Below are positions 1-7,089 of a stretch of DNA of 12,481 nucleotides, one piece after another. Source of the DNA: Betaproteobacteria bacterium (GTDB lineage: Bacteria; Pseudomonadota; Gammaproteobacteria; Burkholderiales; Casimicrobiaceae); NCBI GenBank assembly GCA_003153335.1, contig PLYG01000455.1, positions 1 through 12,481 on the forward strand, written 5' to 3'. The notes below the pieces were generated by a model, which was not told the origin of the DNA, made no database searches, and was given only the letters and a program-made list of their open reading frames with translations. Position 1 is the first letter of the stretch. Every line of letters starts with the position of its first letter. The translations under genes and the position numbers were made by a program.

Positions 1-300
1 TCGCAAAGAGCGAGGAGTTTAATTGGTGCCTGACCGAAAACCCCCAAAATGCCTTTAGCCACTGGGGCGCATAGGTTTCTGGTGGAAGCGAAGATTTGCA
101 CGGGACGTGGCCGCTAGTCATGATTGCGGGGCATGGGAACGATGGAGCAGGCAAAAAGGCGAAATCTTCGCCCCCACTTGCCCCGGCATTGGCACCGAAA
201 AACTATTCTTCGCGCCACCAAACTTGGTCCACCATTCAGCGGTCGAAACGTCGATGGCGAGAGGTCGCACAGCGCGATAGTTTGACCGAGGAGGACGGCG

Positions 301-483
301 ATGCGAGTAGTGCAGAATCCACAGATGCAAATCGGTGAAGTCGATATTGCGCAGATCAAATTTGACCCGCGATCACGCGACGACATACCGAAGATTTTAA
401 AAGGGCTGCAGCTCGGCCACGGCGCCGTTTCCTGCCGACGACGACCAGCTACCGGCCGCTCGGCAGTTGCGAGCGGCGTATAA
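301..483 (+). pseudogene. ISNCY-type transposase, N-terminal stub
   Basis: The first ~37 residues, with GEVDIAQIKFDPRSRDDIP and then KILKGLQ, resemble the start of ISNCY-family transposases as I recall them (GEVDI..I..DP.SRDDIP..L.GLQ). A good ribosome binding site, GAGGAGG at 288-294, lies 6 bases before the ATG, so the native start is kept. Similarity stops near 411. The rest of the frame (to 483) is Arg- and Ala-rich and unlike a transposase, and about 400 residues of the expected protein, including the catalytic region, are missing. It is therefore a dead fragment. In another frame (434-562) an open stretch without stops continues; I do not recognise it. The family call is from memory of the conserved N-terminus and is moderately secure. 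Confidence 0.5.
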
Positions 484-534
484 CACGGGTGCGCGGTCTA
501 CTCGCTTTGCCCAGCGGCGGACCCAGCCTGCAGA

Positions 535-559
535 GTTGTCCACCGAATCCGTGGATAAC
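535..559. repeat. DnaA-box-like palindrome
   Basis: GTTGTCCAC (535-543) and GTGGATAAC (551-559) form an inverted repeat with one mismatch in nine, separated by 7 bases. The right arm read on the minus strand is GTTATCCAC, which contains the DnaA-box core TTATCCAC. The site lies exactly between two gene fragments. A dispersed intergenic repeat or the footprint of a mobile element is more likely than an origin, since no replication genes are near. Confidence 0.45.
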
Positions 560-723
560 CCCTGGCCCATGTGCTGCACGATGCCACCAGGAGCTGGGGC
601 ACCGTGTTCGCGGTCGCCGCGCTCCTGAACGCCTTCGCCGCACTGATGGCTTGGTTCATGCTGCGCCCGATGCGCGCGAAACATATCGTGGCAAACCTGG
701 GTGTACAGGCAACAAGAAGCTGA
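559..723 (+). pseudogene. MFS (OxlT-like) transporter, C-terminal remnant
   Basis: The frame reads PLAHVLHDATRSW, then TVFAVAALLNAFAALMAWF, then MLRPMRAKHIVAN, and ends at TGA 721-723. This is the last transmembrane helix (about residues 15-36 of the fragment) followed by the short basic tail typical of oxalate/formate-antiporter-like major facilitator carriers. The frame is closed by TAA at 556-558 and has no start or N-terminal eleven helices. Adjacent bases 548-562 would continue in another frame, so either a frameshift or a deletion endpoint lies near 555-562. The fragment cannot make a carrier. It could have belonged to another MFS subgroup; the ending LRPMRAKH is what suggests OxlT. Confidence 0.6.
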
Positions 724-1037
724 TCTGGCGCCGCAACAAGAGCATTTCCAGCAACGAGACGCTTCAAAACGTTGAGCTCAGTTCATACGCATGTTCACAA
801 ATTAGGTTAGTCCAAGATGAAGGCGATGGTGTAGGACGGGCAGTTCAGCAACCGCAATCACTGGAATCGACAAACCGCCAGCGTTAATGGGGCTTTGCAT
901 CGCGTGACGTGGCCAGCTGGGCATGGCATACCGCAGTCGCCACGTCCGGATTTCGCAGCGATGTTCACGTTCAAATTCGTTTTCCACGCGCTACGCCGCC
1001 GCGCGCAGAAGATACCGTCGGTGCGGAATGATTGAAA
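724..1037. other. Non-coding stretch
   Basis: Short open frames here have no ribosome binding site and no recognisable protein. The region lies between the MFS remnant and the porin remnant, and I see no RNA gene or repeat in it. Confidence 0.5.
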
Positions 1038-1061
1038 CCGGGGCTAGTCTTACATCCCCGG
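1038..1061 (-). terminator. Hairpin after porin remnant
   Basis: CCGGGG (1038-1043) pairs with CCCCGG (1056-1061) across a 12-base loop, 20 bases beyond the porin stop codon. On the minus strand it is followed by TTTCAATCATT, a poor T-tract, so termination would be weak. Its position suggests it is the old porin terminator. Confidence 0.4.
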
Positions 1062-1080
1062 CTTCGTTCCCAACCGGATG

Positions 1081-1291
1081 CTAGAACTTGTGGTTGACCC
1101 CGACTGACACACCTTTGAGCTTGCCGCCCGCGAAGCAATGGCGGCCATCGCCGGTCACCGCGCCGATGGTGCCATCTGCTGTTGCAGTGCTTCGAATTTT
1201 GCCGCCAGCTCGCTCGTGGCCTCAGCCTGCGCAATACCCGTAGCGCCGAATGTCAGGGCGCACGCGATCAACAAGGGCTTTTTGAAAACAT
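1081..1291 (-). pseudogene. Outer-membrane porin, ends fused by internal deletion
   Basis: The minus strand carries a clear signal peptide, FKKPLLIACALTFGATG then IAQAEATSEL, followed by a short coiled start (KFEALQQQM) as in betaproteobacterial porins. It then passes at 1171-1176 directly into a porin C-terminus in another frame: DGTIGAVTGDG, HCFAGGKLKG, VSVGVNHKF and TAG. The last Phe is the outer-membrane assembly signal of beta-barrels. About 40 N-terminal and 32 C-terminal codons remain, so nearly the whole barrel, roughly 300 residues, is gone. The ATG at 1291 is out of frame with the signal peptide; one missing T in the TTTT run would explain this. The frame shift at the junction makes it certainly non-functional. 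The specific porin family cannot be told from the remains. Confidence 0.7.
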
Positions 1292-1699
1292 GGTAAAACT
1301 TCCATTGGCTATCAATCCGCCGCCCTCGGCGGATCGGGTGGTTACTTCTCGAAATCACCACGAGACTGTTTTTCCCACCTTTGGCAATTGATGTACTGCT
1401 AATTGCGGTCTCCGGATAGGGCTGGCGGTTGAAGACCGGATCGTGATCGACGGCGGCTGTGCCAATTTCGACTTGGGTCACCAACGCGCTGTTTGAGGTC
1501 GACGGGCAGTGTTGGCGGAGGACGTAAAGTCAAAAATCCGATGTGCCTTGACTGAACCGTGATAGGGTAGTCCCTTTAAGTTTCAGGGGCTGTTGAACTT
1601 GTCACCTCATCTTTCGTCATGCATCTGGTCGCGCGAAGACGCGCGGTTCGCGCCGAAGCCAATGCACGAAGACGCCAGAATCGCCGGGCAGCGCCGTAG
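1292..1699. other. Intergenic region before the ATP-grasp gene
   Basis: This holds the old upstream region of the porin remnant and presumably the promoter of the plus-strand operon. TTGACT at 1548-1553 resembles a -35 box, but no convincing -10 box is at the right distance. I see no gene in it. Confidence 0.4.
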
Positions 1700-2842
1700 T
1701 TGAAAACGCCTGTGTTGCTGGTGGCGACGGCGACGCGCTGGCTGGGTACCGCGCGGATGCCGCGCCCCTTGAGCCAGGCAGGGTTCGAAGTGTCGATGCT
1801 GACGCCAAAAAACTCATTGGCCGAAAAAAGCTGCTTTATCGCCAAGATCGGACATCTGCCCGACAACGCGACACCCATACAATGGGTTCACGCGTTTGCC
1901 GCGATGGTCAAGGCCACCGCGCCGCGCCTGGTAATTCCCTGTGACGACAATTCGTTCCGCTTGCTGCAGATGCTGGCGGTCTCTCCCCCCGAAGGTCTGC
2001 GTCCGGCGGTTCAACTGGCCGAGTTGATCCGGCATTCGCTTGGAGATCCGACCTGGTATCGGGTCAGCGTGGAAAAGACTTTGTTGCCTCCCGCAGCAGA
2101 AGCGCTGGGGGTGCGTGTTCCATGCTACACGGTGGCCAGCGACGTAGCTACAACGCAGGCCTTTGCCGCCGTTCACGGCTATCCGGTCGTGCTCAAGTGC
2201 AATCATTCCAGCGCAGGGAGTGGCGTCAGGATCTGCGCCAATCATGCGGAATTGACCGCCGCATTCGCCGCGCTTCAACAACTCAACGCAGCGGACTTCG
2301 AGGGACTGAGCGCGCACCTGTTGGTGCAGGCGCATATTCCGGGACGCATCAAGAACTACGCAATGTCGACTTGGAAAGGTGCCGTACTCACCGGTTATGC
2401 GGCCGAGAAACTGGAGATCAACCCGCCGACTACCGGGCCGTCCACGGTGACGCGCTATCATTACGCCGCAGACATTCGCCAAATGGCGGTAACGCTGGCA
2501 GCGGGGTTTGGCATGACAGGTTTGCTTGCCCTGGAGTGCGTGGTAGACGAGCGTACCGGTGACCCATATTTGCTCGAAATCAACCGGCGGCTGGTCCCCG
2601 GTGGACATCGGGGCAGCACGTTCGATGTTGACCACTGCGCGGCGCTGTATTCGGCACTGCACGGCACTGCGCAAACGACACGGACGGATCTTGACCCTGG
2701 CGAGGAACACCTTAGCGTGCATTTCCCGCAGGAGTGGCTCCGCGACCCCAATAGCGCGTGGTTGCGCAAGTATCCGGTGGACGTGCCTTGGGACGAACCT
2801 GAACTGATCGAAGCGATGCTTGCCATGCGCAACGAACAATGA
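1700..2842 (+). CDS. ATP-grasp domain protein (carboxylate-amine ligase-like)
   Basis: A soluble 380-residue protein. An N-terminal Rossmann-like strand (PVLLVATATRWLG, residues 4-16) is followed by a central ATP-grasp domain. Its nucleotide-binding strand YPVVLKCNHSSAGSGV (161-176) has Lys166 and a glycine/serine loop. Presumed metal ligands are Glu279 (ALECVV) and Glu293/Asn295 (LLEINRR). Enzymes of this fold use ATP to form an acyl-phosphate and join it to an amine or thiol; the substrate cannot be read from sequence. The start is TTG directly after an in-frame TAG, with no clear ribosome binding site. It is chosen because the first strand needs these residues; GTG 1712 is the alternative. 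The stop overlaps the next gene's ATG (ATGA), so the two are translationally coupled. Key residues look intact. Fold confident, function unknown. Confidence 0.85.
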   Translation: MKTPVLLVATATRWLGTARMPRPLSQAGFEVSMLTPKNSLAEKSCFIAKIGHLPDNATPIQWVHAFAAMVKATAPRLVIPCDDNSFRLLQMLAVSPPEGLRPAVQLAELIRHSLGDPTWYRVSVEKTLLPPAAEALGVRVPCYTVASDVATTQAFAAVHGYPVVLKCNHSSAGSGVRICANHAELTAAFAALQQLNAADFEGLSAHLLVQAHIPGRIKNYAMSTWKGAVLTGYAAEKLEINPPTTGPSTVTRYHYAADIRQMAVTLAAGFGMTGLLALECVVDERTGDPYLLEINRRLVPGGHRGSTFDVDHCAALYSALHGTAQTTRTDLDPGEEHLSVHFPQEWLRDPNSAWLRKYPVDVPWDEPELIEAMLAMRNEQ

Positions 2843-3849
2843 TCAGCACACGCGCCAGCCTTTTCGCAATGATGCGCCGGATTGCAATGCTCCTGTGTGC
2901 GACGGGTGCTTTGGTGGCGTCCACCATTCCCGCAAGTGCGGCCGACACCGGGCCCTATCCTAATCGGCCGATTCGATTGATCCTGGCATTTTCCGGCGGC
3001 GTGATGGACTCGCTGGCGCGCGTTCTCGGGGACAGGCTCGAGCAGGCGTTGGGGCAGCCCGTTGTCGTTGAAGCCCGGACCGGTGCGTCGGGCAACATCG
3101 CCGCCGAGTATGTCGCGCGGGCCGCGCCTGATGGCTACACGTTACTGGTCGCCCCGGTCACGATCACCGTGTTGCCCAGCACCCACGGCGCACGGGCCGT
3201 TGACCCAGTGCGCGCGTTTGCGCCGATTACCAAGCTCGCGACGCAGCCGTCGCTGATCGTGGCCAATGCAGCGCTGGGCGTAAATACGCTCCCGGACTTG
3301 ATCGCGCTCGCACGCGACGCCCCTGGCAAGATCGCGTACGCCACGCCAGGAATCGGCACGACGCAACACTTGGCCGCGTCATTGTTGTGGAACCGGGCGA
3401 AGGTGGACCTGCTGCATGTACCGTACTCCAATTCCAGCCAGGTCATCAAAGACGTCGTCGCGGGTCAGGTGCCAGTCGCTCTCGCATTGCTCGCAACGGT
3501 CGAGCCCTTTGTACGTAGTGGCCACCTCAGGGCGTTGGCAACCACCAGCGCTCACCGCGCCGCCGCCTTCCCTGACGTGCCAACGGTGACCGAGTTGGGC
3601 TTTCCCGGATTTGACTTTGTCACGTGGTATGGACTTGTGGCACCTAAAGGCACGCCACATGACATCATCGAAACCTTGTATCGGGAGAGCGCACGAATCG
3701 TTCATACTCCCGATGTGCGCAACAAGCTGGTTCTCATGGGCGGCGAGCCGGTCGGGAATACACCCGAACAATTCAGCGCCGAAATCAGGGCCGACGTCGC
3801 GCGATGGCCGGCCATCGTCAAGGCAGCGACGGTCTTAGACGAGCGGTAA
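2839..3849 (+). CDS. Bug-family (TctC-like) periplasmic solute-binding protein
   Basis: A 336-residue secreted protein. Residues 11-35 (MMRRIAMLLCATGALVAS, then TIPASA|AD) form a Sec signal peptide with cleavage after ASA34. The mature part has the Bug landmarks: YPNRPIRLIL (40-49), the ligand loop FSGGVMDSLAR (51-61), GNIAAEYVARAAPDGYTLL (85-103), YATPGIGT, HVPYSNSS (193-200), FPDVPTVTELGFPGF (244-258) and WYGLVAPKGTP (263-273). Such proteins bind small carboxylates or related metabolites for tripartite tricarboxylate transporters or as orphan sensors. No TctA/TctB partners lie nearby. The ATG overlaps the preceding stop. Two in-frame ATGs at 2869 and 2872 would give a shorter, more typical signal peptide, so the true start is open. 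The ligand loop looks one residue shorter than the usual PFPPGGPTD form. Confidence 0.93.
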   Translation: MISTRASLFAMMRRIAMLLCATGALVASTIPASAADTGPYPNRPIRLILAFSGGVMDSLARVLGDRLEQALGQPVVVEARTGASGNIAAEYVARAAPDGYTLLVAPVTITVLPSTHGARAVDPVRAFAPITKLATQPSLIVANAALGVNTLPDLIALARDAPGKIAYATPGIGTTQHLAASLLWNRAKVDLLHVPYSNSSQVIKDVVAGQVPVALALLATVEPFVRSGHLRALATTSAHRAAAFPDVPTVTELGFPGFDFVTWYGLVAPKGTPHDIIETLYRESARIVHTPDVRNKLVLMGGEPVGNTPEQFSAEIRADVARWPAIVKAATVLDER

Positions 3850-3879
3850 AAATAATGGTACGCTGCAGTTTGATTGCTG

Positions 3880-3899
3880 GTTGGTATCCTCATACCAAC
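3880..3899. terminator. Hairpin in the convergent intergenic region
   Basis: GTTGGTAT (3880-3887) and ATACCAAC (3892-3899) form a perfect 8-bp stem with a CCTC loop, 30 bases after the Bug stop. No T-run follows on the plus strand. It may be a weak terminator or part of the intergenic repeat next to it. Confidence 0.4.
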
Positions 3900-3900
3900 G

Positions 3901-4018
3901 AGCACATTCTGACGCGAGGCTGCCTCTGACGGCGGGCTGAAGGGCAGCTTTGGGGAATGTGCTTGGAGTACCGCAACTGGCCGGTCAGAGACATGTCATT
4001 ACGCGCCCCGAAGCTGCC
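3901..4018. repeat. Nested inverted repeats, REP/MITE-like
   Basis: Two interlocking inverted repeats are visible. AGCACATTC (3901-3909) is perfectly matched by GAATGTGCT (3955-3963). GGCAGCTTTGGGG (3943-3955) pairs with CCCCGAAGCTGCC (4006-4018), 12 of 13 bases. A small hairpin GAGGC-T-GCCTC lies at 3916-3926. No open reading frame with a start signal is present. The unit sits between two converging genes, the usual place for dispersed palindromic elements. Whether it occurs elsewhere in the genome cannot be seen here. Confidence 0.5.
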
Positions 4019-4062
4019 ATTCATGCTGGCGAAATGCGGACACCCATTGCCGTAACGAGGCG

Positions 4063-6222
4063 CTACTGCGCCGTACAAAATACGATTCCCTCATCGCGCC
4101 AGCCGCCGGCCACCATCGCGGCGATGTCGGCGAGCACCGGCGTGAAGCGATGGTTGGAATCCCACAGATTCTTCGGTCCGCTGACAGGGTAGGCGTTGTT
4201 ATAGGCGCGATACAGCGGCAGCGTATTGGCCGGGCAGGACCGCGCCCCGTTCGCGGCAACGGTGGCCGGCGTGGTGGCATAGGTGATGCCTTCGTAATTC
4301 CACTGTTGCACAGTAGCGGGCTTGGGGCTAACCTGCGCGGCAATCAGGGCATTGCACTCGTTTACATCGACGGTAAAGAAATGCGAGTTGGGACCGGGCG
4401 TCACCGACCCGTAGAAGCGGCATACCGGCGCGGTGCCGCCCGTCAGAAAACTGCGGCCGGTACGCAAGAATGCACCGGCCGAGCCCGCGTCGACGGCGGC
4501 CTGCTCGGCCGTGTCGGACGAATAGAAGAAATGCCCACCTGGGGAATTCGGAAAGTCTGTGGTGTTGAGATATTCGACCACGATCGGCCTAGCGAGGAGG
4601 ACATACAGCGTCACGCTTTGGGCCGGAACCGAGGTGGTGAAGCTCGATCCACCGAAGCTGACGTCGGACAGGCGGGTGATCGCATTGGTGGACGTCAGTT
4701 GCCACGCCTGGGCTACGCCGGTCGCCGCAAAGTTGGCAAGGTTGACGCTCACCGGGGTTGATCCGGTCAACACTTTGTTGATCAGTATCAGGGTCAACGC
4801 GCCATCGGCGGCGCGCAAAGCGGCGAACGCCGACAAATTGTCGGGATTGGGCACGGTCGTCGCAACACTGGTTTCGCCGAACATCGACTTGTTGCCATCA
4901 TAGTTGCGATACAGCTTCATCGCCTTGTAGGTCGGCGTCGAGGGATCGGGCGTGGTCCAGCGGGCGGCGAGATCGAGGCCTTCCCGCCCGAAGATGCCGT
5001 AAATATCCGCCTGGGTTGTCGCGCCGTTGATGTGATTTTCGGCGCCCCAGTTGTACTCGGTGATCGCAGTCTGCAATCCAGGGTAATACACGGCGACCCA
5101 GTTCCTGATCCGCGGAATCAGCATTACCTTGGCACTGATCCAGGTCGGGTCGGTGTAATTGGGATCCCACAGCGAACGCGTCGACTTGTTGCGCAGCAAT
5201 TGCATCGTCGGCGACGTATCGTCGCTGAATTCTCCGCCCTGCGGGTAGTAGTGGACCGAAAATACATCGAGCAGGCGCCGGCCGGTGGCGAGTTCGTTTT
5301 GATGCATCTGATCGAGCAGCCACGGCAGGTAATCGGCGCCGCCGTGCGCTTGACGATCAGGGAAACAGCACCAATTTTGCGCAGCACCGTATTGCTGATC
5401 GTAACCGCTGTAGAAGTAGCCGCTCCAGCCCCATTCCTCGGGGCCGACGACCAACGCAGCGGGGTCGGCGTTCTTGATCATCGTCCCGTAGTCGATCATG
5501 CGCTGACGGATTTCGTCCATCGTCGCGCCGATCGGATGTACATCGCGGTGAGTCGCGTGCCAGATGCTGTGTTCGTTGTCGAGCAGGTAATACTTGAGTC
5601 CCGCGCTGGCAGCCGGTCCCCATTGACTCACCAGATGATTCACCCATCCTTGCTGGACAGTCGCGCTATTCGCAACGTTGGCATCGGTGGGGTCGTTGCC
5701 GGTGATGTTCTGGCCGGTGCTGCTACGCACGCCATTGCCGGCGTCGGGGAACCACTGCCAGTCATTGCCGGTCTGCGTTCCATACTTCGCCTGCGAAAAA
5801 CTGGCCAGCTTGCCGCGATTCGGTCCCAGCTTGGCAATCCAGTCGAGCATCGGAACGGTGATCATCGGCTGGGCGTTGGCGGCCTTGCTCTGGGCGATAA
5901 ATGTGTCGCCACGCTCGCCAGCCACGGCGCTGTCGTCGCCGATGCTCTCGAAATACCAGTCGAAATCGCGGTTGTCAGCATTCAGTTGCCAGTTATAGCG
6001 TGAACTGTTATTGCCGCCATAGCGGTTCAGCGGGGTGTTCAGATCTGCCAGGGTCGATGCAATGCCGTAGGCTACCCCATAGATCAGGGGGCTGATCGGC
6101 CGCCGATTGGCATTGGTATCGACATTAATCGCGACCGGCGGATTCTGAGCGAGCGCGACGGCGGATGCCAGCAGGGCCACAGCGAGGACCGTGGCGCGGA
6201 AACGGGAAATAGCGAAAGGCAT
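4063..6222 (-). CDS. Secreted GH44-type glycoside hydrolase with DUF5648-like C-terminus
   Basis: A 719-residue protein starting at ATG 6222, preceded by AGGTGAA 6 bases upstream; an upstream in-frame start at 6279 would only add a non-signal extension. Residues 1-25 (TVLAVALLASAVALA) form a Sec signal. The catalytic domain (about 27-550) begins SPLIYGVAYG (44-53) and NRYGGNNSSRYNW (66-78). LDNEHSIW (214-221, Glu217) matches the acid/base Asn-Glu of GH44, and TAITEYNWG (385-393, Glu389) the nucleophile. GH44 enzymes cleave beta-1,4 glucans such as cellulose derivatives and xyloglucan. Residues about 558-719 carry the HFFYSSD/HFFTVD, WNYEGITY and LPLYRAYN...HRFT...GWRDEGIVFC pattern of DUF5648-like repeats, presumed surface or carbohydrate contact. 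It is complete with both catalytic Glu present, and convergent with the Bug gene. The exact substrate is not decided by sequence. Confidence 0.88.
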   Translation of the reverse strand: MPFAISRFRATVLAVALLASAVALAQNPPVAINVDTNANRRPISPLIYGVAYGIASTLADLNTPLNRYGGNNSSRYNWQLNADNRDFDWYFESIGDDSAVAGERGDTFIAQSKAANAQPMITVPMLDWIAKLGPNRGKLASFSQAKYGTQTGNDWQWFPDAGNGVRSSTGQNITGNDPTDANVANSATVQQGWVNHLVSQWGPAASAGLKYYLLDNEHSIWHATHRDVHPIGATMDEIRQRMIDYGTMIKNADPAALVVGPEEWGWSGYFYSGYDQQYGAAQNWCCFPDRQAHGGADYLPWLLDQMHQNELATGRRLLDVFSVHYYPQGGEFSDDTSPTMQLLRNKSTRSLWDPNYTDPTWISAKVMLIPRIRNWVAVYYPGLQTAITEYNWGAENHINGATTQADIYGIFGREGLDLAARWTTPDPSTPTYKAMKLYRNYDGNKSMFGETSVATTVPNPDNLSAFAALRAADGALTLILINKVLTGSTPVSVNLANFAATGVAQAWQLTSTNAITRLSDVSFGGSSFTTSVPAQSVTLYVLLARPIVVEYLNTTDFPNSPGGHFFYSSDTAEQAAVDAGSAGAFLRTGRSFLTGGTAPVCRFYGSVTPGPNSHFFTVDVNECNALIAAQVSPKPATVQQWNYEGITYATTPATVAANGARSCPANTLPLYRAYNNAYPVSGPKNLWDSNHRFTPVLADIAAMVAGGWRDEGIVFCTAQ

Positions 6223-6279
6223 TGGCTCTTCACCTGTCGGATTCCGCGCTGGTGGCGGAACGGTCAACAGCGGCACCAA

Positions 6280-6642
6280 CTATGCCGGTTCAGGCGAGGT
6301 CGGGCTCGCCGAGATCAGTTGCCGAGGGCTCATGTCGCCATCAGTATTGATCGCAACCGTCAGCCAGTACGGCACATCGAACGCCAGCGTGAGCGGCGTG
6401 ACCGAGCCAAGCACCACGTCGAAAATGCCGTTGGCGACATTGAACAAAAGTTGCGTTTCGGTCCACGGCGCGGAGCCGCCACTCGCCGCGTTGTAAAGCC
6501 GGAGGGTCATCACCACCGCGCTGTTGCCGGGTGTGCCCCCTGGGTTAGTCAGAAACCCTTGGTAATTCAGCATACGCGGCAACCGCGGGTAGGCGACGCC
6601 GCACCACAATGCCGCTGCCAACAACAGACTGATCGCTCTCAC
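6280..6642 (-). CDS. Small secreted protein, orphan head domain of tail-fibre/adhesin type
   Basis: A 120-residue protein starting at GTG 6642, with GGAGGG 6 bases upstream. Residues 1-17 (ISLLLAAALWCGVAY) look like a signal peptide. The rest, with MLNYQGFLTNPGGTPGNSAV, TLRLYNAASGGSAPWTETQ, GIFDVVLGSVTPL, FDVPYWLTVAIN and DMSPRQLIS, resembles the N-terminal domain of larger secreted bacterial proteins that often continue into collagen-like or endosialidase-chaperone tails. There the domain usually ends in a PYA.RA-type turn. Here the frame ends SASPTSPEPA instead, so the protein may be truncated. The 57-bp gap to the GH44 gene, same strand, suggests one transcript. I know no enzymatic role. 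Confidence 0.7.
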   Translation of the reverse strand: MRAISLLLAAALWCGVAYPRLPRMLNYQGFLTNPGGTPGNSAVVMTLRLYNAASGGSAPWTETQLLFNVANGIFDVVLGSVTPLTLAFDVPYWLTVAINTDGDMSPRQLISASPTSPEPA

Positions 6643-7089
6643 GTCGCCCTCCGCTCTTCAGGATCGGTGTGCAGATTGGCTAGGTTACACCGGTTGTTTT
6701 TGGATTTCCAGCCAAGGCATTGTCCGCCGGGGCAACGAAACTTAAGATGCTTTACGGAACGTAGTCGCCATCCGGATCGGTTCCCACTTGGCTATAGCTT
6801 CCGTGTCGGAGACTTCGTGTGCTCAAAAACTTGCTTGGTCACACGCGGCGCGACGAAGAAGCGGAAATATGCGTGCCGGAGTGAGACGCTACGCGTCGTT
6901 GCGAAAGCGCTAAATTCACTTGGCTGCCGTCCGATTCATTCGCGGAATCTCAATGTCCGCTATGGAGTGTGCAAGCTCGAAGGTCCCGATCTGGCCGTTC
7001 TGAGACCATGCGCCAACCACCTCTTTGCGACCCGAAGCAGACGTCCGCGCCAGAATAAAGGTGGGCTTTCGGAAATCGATCAAATCTGC
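6643..7089. other. Intergenic region, 447 bp
   Basis: The plus-strand open frame across it runs on through the antisense of two real genes and has no ribosome binding site, so it is not a gene. The part near 6650-6720 should hold the promoter of the small secreted protein, but I cannot pick out convincing boxes. No RNA gene or repeat is evident. Confidence 0.5.

Noticed and set aside
88..171. 10-bp inverted repeat GCGAAGATTT / AAATCTTCGC as an IS terminal repeat
   Set aside because: Present, but both arms lie upstream of the transposase stub, so they cannot be the two ends of that element.
434..562. Stop-free plus-strand stretch after the transposase stub
   Set aside because: No start, no recognisable domain, and it is joined to neither flanking fragment in a convincing way.
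1548..1580. Promoter before the ATP-grasp gene (TTGACT)
   Set aside because: No -10 box at 16-18 bases; too weak to annotate.
1814..2839. Long minus-strand open frame opposite the ATP-grasp gene
   Set aside because: The plus strand codes for a clear ATP-grasp protein with its motifs; the opposite frame has no recognisable protein and is a GC-bias shadow.
5032..6003. 323-codon plus-strand frame opposite the GH44 gene
   Set aside because: It mirrors the GH44 coding sequence; no start signal and no known domain.
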